Source: Chloranthus sessilifolius
Taxonomy: Eukaryota; Streptophyta; Magnoliopsida; Chloranthales; Chloranthaceae
NCBI GenBank assembly: GCA_021018995.1
Contig: CM037585.1
Coordinates: 122,726,831 to 122,790,830 of the forward strand
Length of the DNA: 64,000 bases
Direction of reading: 5' to 3'
The first letter of the stretch is position 1. Every line of letters starts with the position of its first letter. Below are positions 54,328 to 64,000 of the stretch, piece by piece. The notes beneath the pieces are model-generated. The model was not told the origin of the DNA. It was given only the letters and a program-made list of their open reading frames with translations, and did no database searches. The position numbers and the translations under genes were made by a program.

Positions 54328-56990
54328 CTCGGTAAAGAACTGGCATCCTCAATATTGTAACCTGCAGGTCAAAGTAATTATATATTGCATTACTCAAAAA
54401 GCTTCCACAACTTACATGAGTGATCGAAATGCACCTACAGTTAAAGTTCTTTCATCCTAGCACATTCCTCTCTCGATCAAAAACGACAAGTTGGCCAGTC
54501 ATGAAATTCTCTGCATGCAGAACTGTAAACGAAGCAATCATGAATTTGTAAAGGTGCACAGGCTGTGCACCATTGTGATGCATTGGTCATTGAATTTAGC
54601 ACACCTGGGAACATCCAGTTCATCAATTGAGATGTCCAGGTGGCAGGCCATCAGTAGATGGGACTCAACTCAAAATTACCATATGATGAAGACCCTACAA
54701 GAGCTCTCAAATGGCCAGCTTAACGTCCAAGTCTAATTACCGTATGACTGTTTTAAAGGCCTAATCCGTTTTTATATTAAGCAGTTAAGCACATTAAGCC
54801 TATTTACTGGCCCCTGAGTTTTAAGTCTGTTATAAGTATGACAAGCTTGATTTCTGTGTTCATGACCAATAATTCAGAAACCAGGCCCAATCTTTCTTCA
54901 AGATCACCTACAACGAGAGAGCCCACGTGAACAAATTACATGGAATCAACTTACAAGGTGACAACTCTTGGGCATTCAGGACCAGAACCCAAAATAAAAC
55001 TTGCAAACCAACATGTATATAGGCCAATAGAAATTCGTATGCAATCTAATCCTAATCTAAAAACCAATAATAAACTGATGCAATCCACAGAGGGTAGATT
55101 TGAGACTGTTTGAAGGCCATAACAGAGGTTAAAAAGGGACAAAGGGCAAAGTCAGCCCAGAAATCAGCCTCATGAGAGGCCAGAGATTAAAGCTAAGCCT
55201 TAATGAAGAAGGTCAAGTGGGCATTAGGAGTGATGTGACCACTTTAAGTGGTCACATGAAGTAGAAAAAATATAATGAGAAATTTCTCGAGATCTTGAGT
55301 CACGTAGTTACCTAAATGTGGTCACATGAAAAGAGGGGATTGAGAGTTTCATTGTAGGAAATCTTATCTTAAGCTTTTTAAATCTTCTGTAAGATTTCAA
55401 GACCCTAAAATTTAGAACAGTAAATCCTGGTTGTTATTGTTTTAATCTACTAGAGTTTTATTGTGACTAGGAGTATAAACAGAGAAATTGTGGTAGTCGA
55501 GATATGCATAATATAGAAGAGCTTATTTTTTATTTAAATTTTGAGCCTATTTAGAATGAAAACCAGGAATAAAAGTAGGATTTTTCTTTATATTTACTGC
55601 TGGTCAAAACTTTATGATAAAGCGGATTTTTGTTAGGAAAAAAAGGAGAAGCAATATTTTTGCTCTCATCTTCCTCTCGAGATTTTCATTCAGATCTTGA
55701 TATCTAAAACCCTAAACTCAATGGTAATGTTGCTTGTATGTTGTACATCTTCTATTGCTGCTGCAAAAGATATCTGGGGTGCTAAAATTCGACATTTTAT
55801 GAGCAGTGGGAGAATTCTCTCACAAAGTCAAAACACCATTAACAGACCCTGATCTGCAATAATTAGATTCAGATTTTGTGTTAAACTTGCAATAACAGTC
55901 ACTCTGATCCTCCCCCCCCCCCAACTATTTATATAACTTCTGCCCCATCCACTACTGTACCACTATATTAATTATAATGAAATAATCTGCTATCATAACT
56001 AGTATTCTGCAAATAGACTCGAGTTAGATAAAGAACATCAGCACCATAATGAAGTAGCAGAAGTCCTATATGAGAAGAAAACAATACATCAGTCGATAGC
56101 AGTAGCAGCTGTTGAAGAGACCACAGAAATTTCAGCAGTAAATAATATTTCCACAGACAGCATAAACAGCATCAAAAAGAAATTATTCATCAGCAGCATA
56201 GAATTAGTCTAGAAGACTTGATAGCCAGCAGTAATGGAGGTCCAAACATCCACCAGAACAGCAAAAGATCACTCTCAAAAGACTCCTACTTTCGGCAGCA
56301 ATCACAAGGATCAAAACCCTCTAGATTCATGACTCATAACTGCTTTAGGTAATTCATTATACCTAGTTGTCTAACAAGCACTTCCTTCAGAACTCGTAAA
56401 ACGTTATTTCCACAAAAAAATAAAATAAAATAAATAAATAAAATATCCTCAATAATCTCATGAAGCCACCAAACGTACGACTACTAATTAATAAACAACA
56501 AAATCTCAGCAAATCTCGATCATCAAGCCTATTTACTCAAGGTGCATGTAAAATTTTAATATTCAAACTACTGATTGAATTGGAATTTGGCTGAATTACC
56601 TCATTTAGCTGGCCATAAGTGCCAAGACCAGACTCCTAACTTTTAAAAAATCACTAAAATCAATCACTGATAGTTTTTTTGTGTTCGTGAAATCTAAATT
56701 TTTTTTACTCAATCAATTCGAATCAATAAAACAAAAGATTGATTTTAATAACCATGTATAGTTTGTGTTCTATACGCGAAAATATGTGTATTAAACCCCT
56801 CGTTTTCTAGCACCAAGATATATAATCGAAACTGAAAAGAAAACTAGCACTATACATATCATTTTTACCAATCAAAGGCCATCACACAGAATGAATCACT
56901 ACAAATAGAAAAAAAAATCTCACGTACCCTGTACACAAGCCTCTTCAATGGCCACAATTTCGGGCGAAAACCCTAAGTTTCAGGGTTGAT
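54328..56990 (-). pseudogene. three small exons of an unknown gene
   Basis: Minus-strand segments ending at 56928 (KLWPLKRLVYR, donor AGG|GTACGTG), 56600-56635 (ESGLGTYGQLNE; TTAG|GAG...GAG|GTAATT) and 54328-54361 (VTILRMPVLYR; TGCAG|GTT...CGAG|GTAGTG) have canonical borders and join in one frame. The first lacks a start; upstream in frame is a TAG. I do not recognise the protein. They lie upstream of, and in the same direction as, the cystatin, RRM, CSI1, MDN1 and CRIPT pieces. Confidence 0.4.
54362..56599. other. intron-like AT-rich stretch
   Basis: Apart from the small exon at its left edge, nothing coding was seen. A C-run (about 11 C) lies at 55912-55922. Confidence 0.5.
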
Positions 56991-57135
56991 CATGAAAACC
57001 TAAGCCAAATCGAACAAAAGGGATATCAATGGACGCTCTCCGACACGTAGAATCTCCATCTGTAGAGAAGAAACAAGGATTCAAACTAAACTAGATAATG
57101 ATGCAAGTAGGGTTGATTAATTAGGGATCTAAGGA

Positions 57136-57230
57136 TGATCCAAAGAAAAATGCCTCATATCAACAATCAAAACAGATCAGATTTAGGGTTTCTAATGATG
57201 ATCCAAAGAAAAATGCCTCACATCGACGAT
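57136..57230. repeat. short direct duplication
   Basis: ATGATCCAAAGAAAAATGCC occurs twice about 64 bp apart, inside a possible 5' leader region on the minus strand. Confidence 0.7.
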
Positions 57231-57554
57231 ACTCTCGTAAGAGTGTCTCCGGAACCACGCCGCTCTCCAGATCGGCTTTGAAGATCTCCATGTCCGATCC
57301 TCAGAAGGAACAAGAGCCATCTCCACACCAAACCATGACCGATTGAAATCAAAAACCTAGCAACACAGATTCGGTGAAGAAACTGACGAAAGAGGTGCAT
57401 GATAGGCAGGTGAAGTAGCTGGTGGTGCAAGAGAAGAAGCGGACTCATTCATCCCATCTGCTCTCGAGATATCTAAAATAGTCGAAGACTGTGCGGTCGA
57501 CACCTACGAAACAAGAGACAACTTCGAGTTCTATTCTTCGCATGAGCATACAAA

Positions 57555-57568
57555 TGGTATATATAGAC
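57555..57568 (-). promoter_or_regulatory. TATA-like box at the head of the exon train
   Basis: CTATATATACC on the minus strand lies about 105 bp upstream of an ATG at 57454 (MNESASSLAPPATSP). It could drive the chimeric exon train to the left; it may equally belong to the gypsy element to the right. Confidence 0.35.
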
Positions 57569-57684
57569 TCCGCCATTGAGTTGTCGTAAAATTATCAATT
57601 TCTCATTGGGATCCCGAGGATCAGAGTAGTTCTAAGAATACGACTGCCCAAGTACAACTTGAACTAATTTTGCCTCCTTTACGC

Positions 57685-59450
57685 CTAGTTCTGATGTCCA
57701 TTCCGCTTCTTCCGTCGTCGGTATACACGAAATGGTCCATATCCAATGTCTACGATGTCGATGTCCCCGTCAGGTGAGACCTGGTTTACTTCAGTTATTG
57801 ATGGGTGGGTGATAAAATTAGGCCAGGTAGGGGTGGTGAAGCTTGCAGATGGTTGTGCAGGAGGTAATGGAGTGGGTGTAGGCCATTGGTAGCTAATGGG
57901 CGGTGGAGGATTGTGGGTTTGATGGGCCATTAGGTAATTGACGGGGGTGGTGGAGTTTGCAGGTGGTTGAACCGGGGGTAATGGGATGGGCGCAAGCCAT
58001 TGGTAGTTTATTGGCGATGAAAGATTGGTGGCCTGCTGGTTTATTGGGTAATTGATGGGGGTGGTGTTGTACGATTGATACGCATTTATTTGTACGTAAT
58101 TGATAGGTGTGGGTGCTGGAAAATAGGCCCTAAGATCTAGGGGCTCAACTTGTAGTGTAGGAGTGGGGAAATAATCTGCCAGATTTAAGGGTTCAATTAC
58201 CCCAACAGTTTTTTCTTCTTGGTCTCTCCACCTTGGGGCCAAGAAAGTTTCTTGGTTACAAATGAAGTCTGGCGGATCAAACTCCAATTCTTCTTCAGAT
58301 TCCTCTACCATTCCTATGGTGGGTCTGGGACTTGCTATTCCGGTATGGTGTGGGGGCAAAGGCACCTGGTAAATATTTGCGTGTTGGTTCATTTGGGTGG
58401 GTGAAGAGGGAATGATCTTCCCAGCATCGATTAAATCCTGGATCACGTGCTTCAATGGGAAGCAGTGATAAGTTGGGTGACCCGGACCCTGGTAGAAATT
58501 GCAATGAATATTGGAGTCAAAATTATATAAGATCGGATTGGGAGGAGGTCACGGTTGGAGAGTAGTTATTAATCTCTTTTTAATTAACAGAGGTAAAAGC
58601 ACAATCAGAGATTGCCCCAAGGGCATATAGACTTGATCATAACGGGCTCTCCTCTCTGGGGTCATTTGCGTCCCCTGCCCATTCCCTACTCTTTGTACTG
58701 GCCCTGTCCTGACGGGAGCTGGTTGCGCTACTTTAAATTGGAAGGAGGCTACATTGTTATTATTGGGCCGGGTGTTTGCAATATTCTGTACCTTTGCCCC
58801 TGTTCTTCTATCATTTCTCTGCTCGGAGAACCTCCTAACCCCGCTGGGCCCCCCGGATGCATTCTTGTTCAATCGCCCTTCTCTGATGGCATCCTCACAG
58901 CGATTGGCATTCCTTACCAAGTCAGCAAAACTGGTCTGCTACTGGTATACAAGAAAATCTAAGATCACTGGTAGGGTATTCTTTGAGATCATTTCTATTT
59001 GCTCATCATCAGGTATCCTATTTCTAACTTGAGCTGCCAGTGCTTTCCAACGCCCTAAGTAATCAATGAAAGTTTCATTGGAGTTCTGCTTCAATCGGGC
59101 TAGATCTGACTTGCGTGGCTCAATGTCTATATTGTAGACATATTGCTCTTAGAATAGGTGGGTCAGATCTTTCCATGCTTTAATCATTGATGGCTCAAGA
59201 GATGTGAACTATCTTAAAGTTGGGCCGGTTAAACTTTTCTGGAACACTTTAATGAGGAGTCGTTTGTCTCTGCCGTATTGGCACATGTCCCCACAGTAGG
59301 ACTTAAGGTGTGCAATAGGGTTGCCTGTGCCGTTATATTTATCGAAGACTGACATTTTGAATTTAGGGGGTAGGGGGATCTCAGCAAACAAGCACAAGTC
59401 CGTAAAGTCTGTGGCGTGGATTTCAGCACCACCCATCTTCAATAACTACT
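57685..59450 (-). pseudogene. Ty3/gypsy gag, core and zinc knuckle
   Basis: From the right: gag core FTDLCLFAEIPLPPKFKMSV (about 59400), YNGTGNPIAHLKSYCGDMCQ (about 59330), FIDYLGRWKALAAQVRNRIP (about 59070), then a zinc-knuckle-like CNFYQGPGHPTYHC (about 58500; first His replaced), LKHVIQDLIDAGKI and a Pro-rich tail with repeats of TTPINY / NYQWLAPIPLPP type. It ends GYGPFRVYRRRKKR with a TGA stop. Several stops and shifts occur between 58455 and 59209. The gag resembles Tat/Ogre-type elements. Protease and pol do not follow, so the element is non-autonomous or truncated. Confidence 0.8.
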
Positions 59451-61190
59451 TCTGGATCTTGTCCAACTGTTCCCTCAATTGTTTTGATTCTTTGGGCATG
59501 GGGGTCGTCTTCTCAATTGTGAGTTGACTCACACTGGGCCGTCAGGGGTGGGGTAATTACAGGTGGAGGACTAACATTGGTCAATACCCCGACATAGGCC
59601 CCACTGTTTCTGATCTCGTCCTCATACTGCTGATCTACGTAAGGTGCAGTGAGGACGGGATTCTCGAGTTGTTGTTGCATGGACTGGGCGGGCATGGTCT
59701 GAATGGGGGTGGGAGAGAGACCATTGGATGTGGGGGAAGTGTTATGGGGTGATGGGGTGAGTGGTAGTTTGGTTTTGGGGTGGGGCTTGATGGGGCCATT
59801 AGACATGGGAGAAGGTTTGAAGATAGCCTTGGGGTGTGGGGCCATGGGAAAATTGGGTTTGAGGTATGGTTTGGGTTTGACCCGGGTGTGAAGGTTGGGG
59901 GTGGGTGAAATTTTGGGGGTATTGTGGAGGGTATGAGCCTTGGGGTCTGGGCCATAAGGCCTTGATTAGGTTGGGCTTGGGTAAAGGGCAAGGGTTTGGA
60001 GGGTCTTGGCCCATTAGGCTTTGATGGGTATGGCCCTTTGGGCTTTGGAGGGTTTGGGCCATGGTCCCTTGATGTATGTGGGTTTGACCCGTTGGATTTT
60101 GAGGGGTATGGGCCATGGGCCCTTGGGGGGTTTGGGCCATTGGTGGGTTTGGGACTAAGCCATATGGGTTTGGGCCATGGGCCCTTGATGAGTTTGGGCC
60201 ATGGGCCCTTTGTGGTTTGGGCTTGGGCGAGATGGGTTTGGGCCATGGGCGCTTGATGGGTCTGGGTGGTGGGGTATTGGGCCATTGGGCCCTGAGACAT
60301 GTGGTAAAAGGGGGTTTGGGCCAATGGGCCTTGGGGCATGTGGGAAATGGGGGCTTGGGCTAATGGGCCTTGGGGTATGTGGGAGATGGGGGTTTGGATG
60401 GTGTGGATGATGGGGGTCATGGAGGAGTGAGGCATGGAGACTTGACAGAGTCTCGGATGGATTCATGGGTGTGTGGTATGGATGAGAGGGGATGTGTTGG
60501 GAGGCCATCCACCTATTGTAGGCTTGGACCAGTTCTTCCATCATGGCCATGGAAGGGGGCTCGGATGAAGACGGGTTATTTGAGTTTTGGAGGGGCATGG
60601 ATGGGGTGGATGTGGAGGGTAAATTGGGCATGGTCCCGATAAAATCGGGCATGACCCAGGTAGGGGATGGGATATGAGGTGGATTGGAGGAATGAGGTGG
60701 GGCATTAGAAAAGGGGGATGGGTTGGGAATGTATGAGGATGATAAAGGGTAAGGTGTGGGTGTTTGGGAAAAATCAAACATGGCCCCTATAAAAATGGGC
60801 ATGACCCGGGTATATGAAAGGATTTGTGGGGGTTGGATAGGGTGGAGGTGACATATGTGAATGAGGGCGGATCGGGCCTATATGGGGAAGATGGAAAATG
60901 GGGCATGGATGTGGATGCGGGAAGTTGGGATGGGTTTGTCATGGATGGGGATGGGAAATGTGTCGGATTTGGCGTGGATATGGGAGGGGGCATGGGCATG
61001 GTTTGTGAGAAAGATGGGGAATGGGGGGGGGGGGGGGGGGGGGGTTGATTTTGGATATTTTGGGAAGTAGTGGTTGGAAAAATGGGGACACCAAAGGACC
61101 CGGTAATTGTAAATGGGGATAGTGGTGAAAATTTCTCCCGTATGGGAATGGGTTGGTCAATGTGGTGGGAATGAATCGAGATCGGCATAA
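59451..61190 (-). pseudogene. Pro-rich N-terminal extension of the gypsy gag
   Basis: Minus-strand frames start MPISIHSHHIDQPIP (61188) and continue for about 580 codons of Pro/Ser/His-rich sequence with few hydrophobic blocks; one short ordered piece, MAMMEELVQAYNRWMASQHI, lies at about 60545. Two stops interrupt it (60787, 60155), with frame changes in the repeat part. Such long low-complexity N-termini occur in large gypsy gags. A run of about 20 G at 61024-61043 encodes polyproline and probably slips. Confidence 0.6.
59700..60420 (-). repeat. coding minisatellite (GPMAQT repeats)
   Basis: About 20 diverged units of 21-33 bp with core GGGCCATGGGCCCTTGATGG on the plus strand. On the minus strand they encode repeats of Q-GPMAQT/GPWPK type depending on frame. 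Units within one block are nearly identical, suggesting recent expansion. Confidence 0.85.
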
Positions 61191-61230
61191 GCCGGGTCCA
61201 CTACCCACGACATCGTTTGTTGACGGGTTG

Positions 61231-62165
61231 TGACGCGGGACGGGAACCTTAAAATGCATGAATATGATTTTTAATACGATTTGCCGAAATTAAATAAAAT
61301 TAATTCAAGAGTAATCTCAAAACTATCACGATACCTTCGGGTTCATAGAATTTCGGTAAGTAAATCCCGCGAGATCCGAATAGGGTGTCCAATCCGATGC
61401 GCAAGTCCCGTTAGATTCGAGGCGGGATCGGGCCTAGAGATAGGACTCTAGCTTTTCTAGGCTTAGGCGCTAGTCTTCGATCCGATGTAGATTCACGGGT
61501 TCGAACTAGGGTTGTAGAATTTGTTAGGTTTAATGGCTCGTATGAAAACTAGGGTTTTTTATGGAAATAGGTTTTGGGTTTTGGATTATGAATTCAATAT
61601 GGGTAATGGATTAACAGAGAAAATATAGAGCAAACACAATCAAAGAATAACAGATAATAGATGGGAATCACTCCCATGGTCTCACACCAAACCCATCTCA
61701 GGCAAAGAATACTCAAGCAATAATACATTCAAATATTCAATCAACTAATTAAAAAGTCTTTACAAGCCTCAATATATAGGCCACCAATAATTAAATTCAA
61801 AATAAAGAGTCCTAATACTAATAAAACAGGAAAGTTTTCGTAACAAAAAACTCAAAATTAGAAATCTCATCACGATGTCCACGGATGTTCGTAGTGCCCC
61901 ATGGACGTCCGTGACATACAGACAGTGAGGGTGTAAAATCACAGACGTCCGTCACTGTTTCACGGACGTCCATTACTGTTCATCATGGATGCCTGTGACA
62001 CTGTTCACGGACGTCCGTGGTACTGTTCACGGACACTCTTCATTTAATTTTTTTTATTTCCTTGAAGCTGAAATTCTATTGCGGTTCAACTTCAATGCTC
62101 TCGATCTTGACGTTCCTCGTCATTCTCTTCCACTCAATGTTTCATCATCGATGAAACACGCACAT
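61231..62165 (-). repeat. LTR copy E1
   Basis: Plus-strand left end TGACGCGGGACGGGAACC. It parallels 62628-63553 along its whole length (AATATGATTTTTAATRCGATTTGCCGAAATTA-like block, GATGCGCAAGT, TCTCAGGCAAAGAATA). A minus-strand TATA (CCTATATATT) lies at 61772-61780, with the ACGGACGTCCGT cluster 90-260 bp upstream of it. The gypsy gag follows on its left. Confidence 0.7.
61869..62035. repeat. ACGGACGTCCGT palindrome cluster (E1)
   Basis: Eight or so copies, exact (TTCACGGACGTCCGTGG) or with one or two changes (CCATGGACGTCCGTGA, ACAGACGTCCGTCA), lie in 170 bp upstream of the LTR TATA box. Confidence 0.9.
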
Positions 62166-62627
62166 GGTACTGATCAAGTGTATCGGAACTCACACAGTGT
62201 AACTCCTTGCAACTAACCCAAACAATCTCGGCTCCTGGTGACGTATGATCCTCATCTTGGTTGATTGTAGCGGGATGCACGCAGTAAACCTCTCCTTGAT
62301 GAACCTGATAACCCGGCTCGCCAACCTACTCTACCAAATATTTTTGAAGCTTCTCATCAACTCTCCCGGACCTGAAGGAATTCATCCTCGATGAAATGTG
62401 ATTGCGATATCGGTCGAAAATACAGGGACTCAAGCGGTGAGCTCTTTCATGACTGGCCCATGTACTCTCGGTAGTCGAAGTATCAACAGATAATTTGTAG
62501 CGATTGTTGCTTGAATTAATGTTGTTTTTAATTTCGGCATGCAATGCAGAATGAGACTCAAAACTTGACTCGCAATAAGACTCGGAATGTGAAGCGGAAT
62601 GCAACTCGAGACTATGATGTGTATGTG
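62166..62627 (-). pseudogene. decayed pol tail with chromodomain traces
   Basis: Minus strand reads DEKLQKYLVE, a stop where Trp is expected, VGEPG, and later IVWVSCKELH. This is a corrupted version of the chromodomain seen intact to the right (GGFQKYLVKWVGKPESENTW). It lies between the two LTR copies. Confidence 0.5.
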
Positions 62628-63553
62628 TGATGCAGGACGACAACCCTAAAATGCGGAATATGATTTTTAATGCGATTTGCCGAAATTAATTAGAATTAAA
62701 TCAAGCGTAATCTCAAAACTATCTTAAATACCTTAGGGTTTAGAGAATTCAGGTTGGTAGATCACGCGAGATCCAGTTAGGGTCCAGTCCGATGCGCAAG
62801 TACTATTAGATCTGAGGCGAGATCGGTCTTGAGATAGAACTCTAGCTTTTTCCAAGCTTGGGCGTTCGTCTTCGATCTGATGTAGATTCACGGCTTCAAC
62901 CAGGGTTGCAGAATTAGATTATGGGTTTGTAATAGGTTTTGGTTTTGTATCAGGTTTATGGTTTTCGGATCGGTTTATGGTTTGGGAAAAGGGTGTTGGC
63001 TATGTTTGATTTAGGATTTCAAAAGGCTTAAGGTTTTGGGATCGAAAGGAAACAATTAGGCTACGGTGTAGGTGAAGCAAACACAGATCGAGAGATAACA
63101 AATATAATAGAGAAGATAACAATGGCTTTTGAGAATCACTCCCTTGGCCTCACACCAAACCCATCTCAGGCAAAGAATATCCAAGCATAAAAGCATTCAA
63201 AATATTCAATAACTAATTAAAAAGTCTTTACAAGCCTCTATACATAGGCCACCAATAATTAAAATTCGAAATAAAGAGTTCTAATAGAAATAAAACACAA
63301 AAAAGGTAAATTTTAGCCAAAAAAAAACTCAAAATTCGAAAGCGTCTGGCGTCCACGGACGTCCGTGTACTTACAGACGTCCGTGACCTCTGAACGATGA
63401 AGGGCAAAATCACGAACGTCCGTCAGTGTTTCACGGACGTCCGTCACTGTTCATCACGGACGTCCGTCACTATTCACGGCGTCATCGCTTCATCGTGAAC
63501 GGAATTTTTTTTCTCCACTCAAAATGTTTCATCACCGATGAAACACACATGTT
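62628..63553 (-). repeat. LTR copy E2
   Basis: Starts TGATGCAGGACGACAACC on the plus strand. It is a direct-orientation relative of 61231-62165 at an offset of about 1.39 kb. It has its own minus-strand TATA region (about 63233) and a palindrome cluster at 63354-63478 (copies less mutated than in E1). It follows a pol tail on the right, so it is a 3' LTR. Confidence 0.7.
63354..63478. repeat. ACGGACGTCCGT palindrome cluster (E2)
   Basis: Five copies: three exact CACGGACGTCCGT and two with one change (CAGACGTCCGT, CGAACGTCCGT), about 115-245 bp upstream of the LTR TATA. Confidence 0.92.
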
Positions 63554-63559
63554 GTAATT

Positions 63560-64000
63560 TCTGCTCAGTCCTCTCCTCTTCTTTCTATGCGTAGAAACGA
63601 TGTGGTCCGAATCCAATGTCCATGTATGTGGCGTCCCGTCAATTCCCTGGACGAAAGGTTTCATCACCGGCGAAACGCTCGTCAATGAGATGTCTGGTCG
63701 TTCAAGCGGCGAACTTCATTCTCGTGGACCCAAGTGTTTTCGGACTCCGGTTTGCCGACCCATTTAACCAAGTATTTCTGGAATCCCCCGTCCTATGTAG
63801 AGACGGCATGATCGTTGATTATATCTTCTATCTCATCTGATCTTTGTTTGCGTGGGGAAGGAAGAGGTATAGGTTGCAAGGTTGGATTGAAATTTGGGAC
63901 TAGGGGTGCGGAGTGGGTTTTCAGGAGGTGGGGTGAAACCCAAGTAAGGAACCAGGTCCTCCACATTGAACGTTGAACTAACCCCCATACCTGGAGGAAG
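63560..64000 (-). pseudogene. chromovirus pol C-terminus with chromodomain
   Basis: Minus strand begins PPGMGVSSTFNVEDLVPYLG at the window edge, the usual integrase-to-chromodomain linker of Reina/CRM-like chromoviruses. After a Pro-rich linker and a one-base shift it reads the chromodomain DGGFQKYLVKWVGKPESENT, then WVHENEVRRLN. Aromatic positions Tyr, Trp and Trp are kept. The element continues beyond the window to the right. Confidence 0.8.

Noticed and set aside
51739..57600. A complete CACTA or Helitron enclosing the exon train
   Set aside because: Only a left CACTA-like end was seen; no matching right terminal repeat and no convincing Helitron 3' hairpin plus CTRR could be fixed by eye, so no element borders are claimed.
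60115..60642. Gly/Trp-rich plus-strand frames in the gag repeat
   Set aside because: Shadow of the minus-strand Pro-rich gag minisatellite.
1..64000. tRNA, rRNA or organelle insertions
   Set aside because: No cloverleaf with a proper anticodon arm, rRNA block or organelle gene was noticed; tRNA-like words are only primer binding sites.

Overview
The window is nuclear DNA of a flowering plant. The evidence is one intact intron-containing GDSL esterase/lipase gene, several host-gene exons with plant-type AT-rich introns, and a dense nest of Ty3/gypsy, Ty1/copia, LINE, hAT-like and CACTA-like elements. The species cannot be fixed from the sequence. Almost all remaining reading frames are retrotransposon remains, many with nonsense codons of the C-to-T / G-to-A kind.

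Layout. 1-8396: 3' part of a Tekay/Del-like chromovirus (copy 1: pol, an extra downstream ORF2, polypurine tract, 3' LTR). 8951-10932: minus-strand LTR cut at 10933 by copy 2. 10933-19303: Tekay-like copy 2 (5' LTR, primer site, gag, pol, start of ORF2; 3' end lost). 20257-25137: GDSL gene, three exons. 25397-27640: MITEs and a hAT-like element nested in a long inverted repeat. 28130-29993: degenerate L1 LINE. 29994-35609: rearranged Athila-like pieces (families X and Y), including two gag copies in opposite orientation. 35610-38673: complete solo LTR with 5-bp target duplication. 38674-47770: copia pol (minus) split by a Y-family LTR, itself split by a complete non-autonomous X element (39195-46031, target duplication ATACT). 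49342-57000: a train of host-gene exon fragments, all minus strand and with splice sites kept (CRIPT, midasin, CSI1-like ARM repeats, RRM protein, phytocystatin, unknown exons). 57685-64000: minus-strand gypsy gag with a repetitive Pro-rich N-terminus, two direct LTR copies and a chromodomain pol tail.

Four observations stand out. (1) The Tekay-like LTRs carry, at a fixed distance from their 3' end, a conserved splice acceptor followed in phase 1 by a short acidic reading frame (core Y-V/I-P-E-E; three copies). In copy 1 it joins in frame to the donor ending ORF2, so ORF2 seems to have a terminal exon inside the LTR. (2) Gag and protease-pol of copy 2 are separated by a 124-bp intron whose removal restores the frame; both Tekay copies also share a small intron before the chromodomain. 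(3) Several families carry their own short palindrome in clusters in the LTR, and three repeat that cluster inside the element upstream of the extra ORF. (4) The captured-exon train at 49-57 kb looks like transposon-driven exon shuffling.
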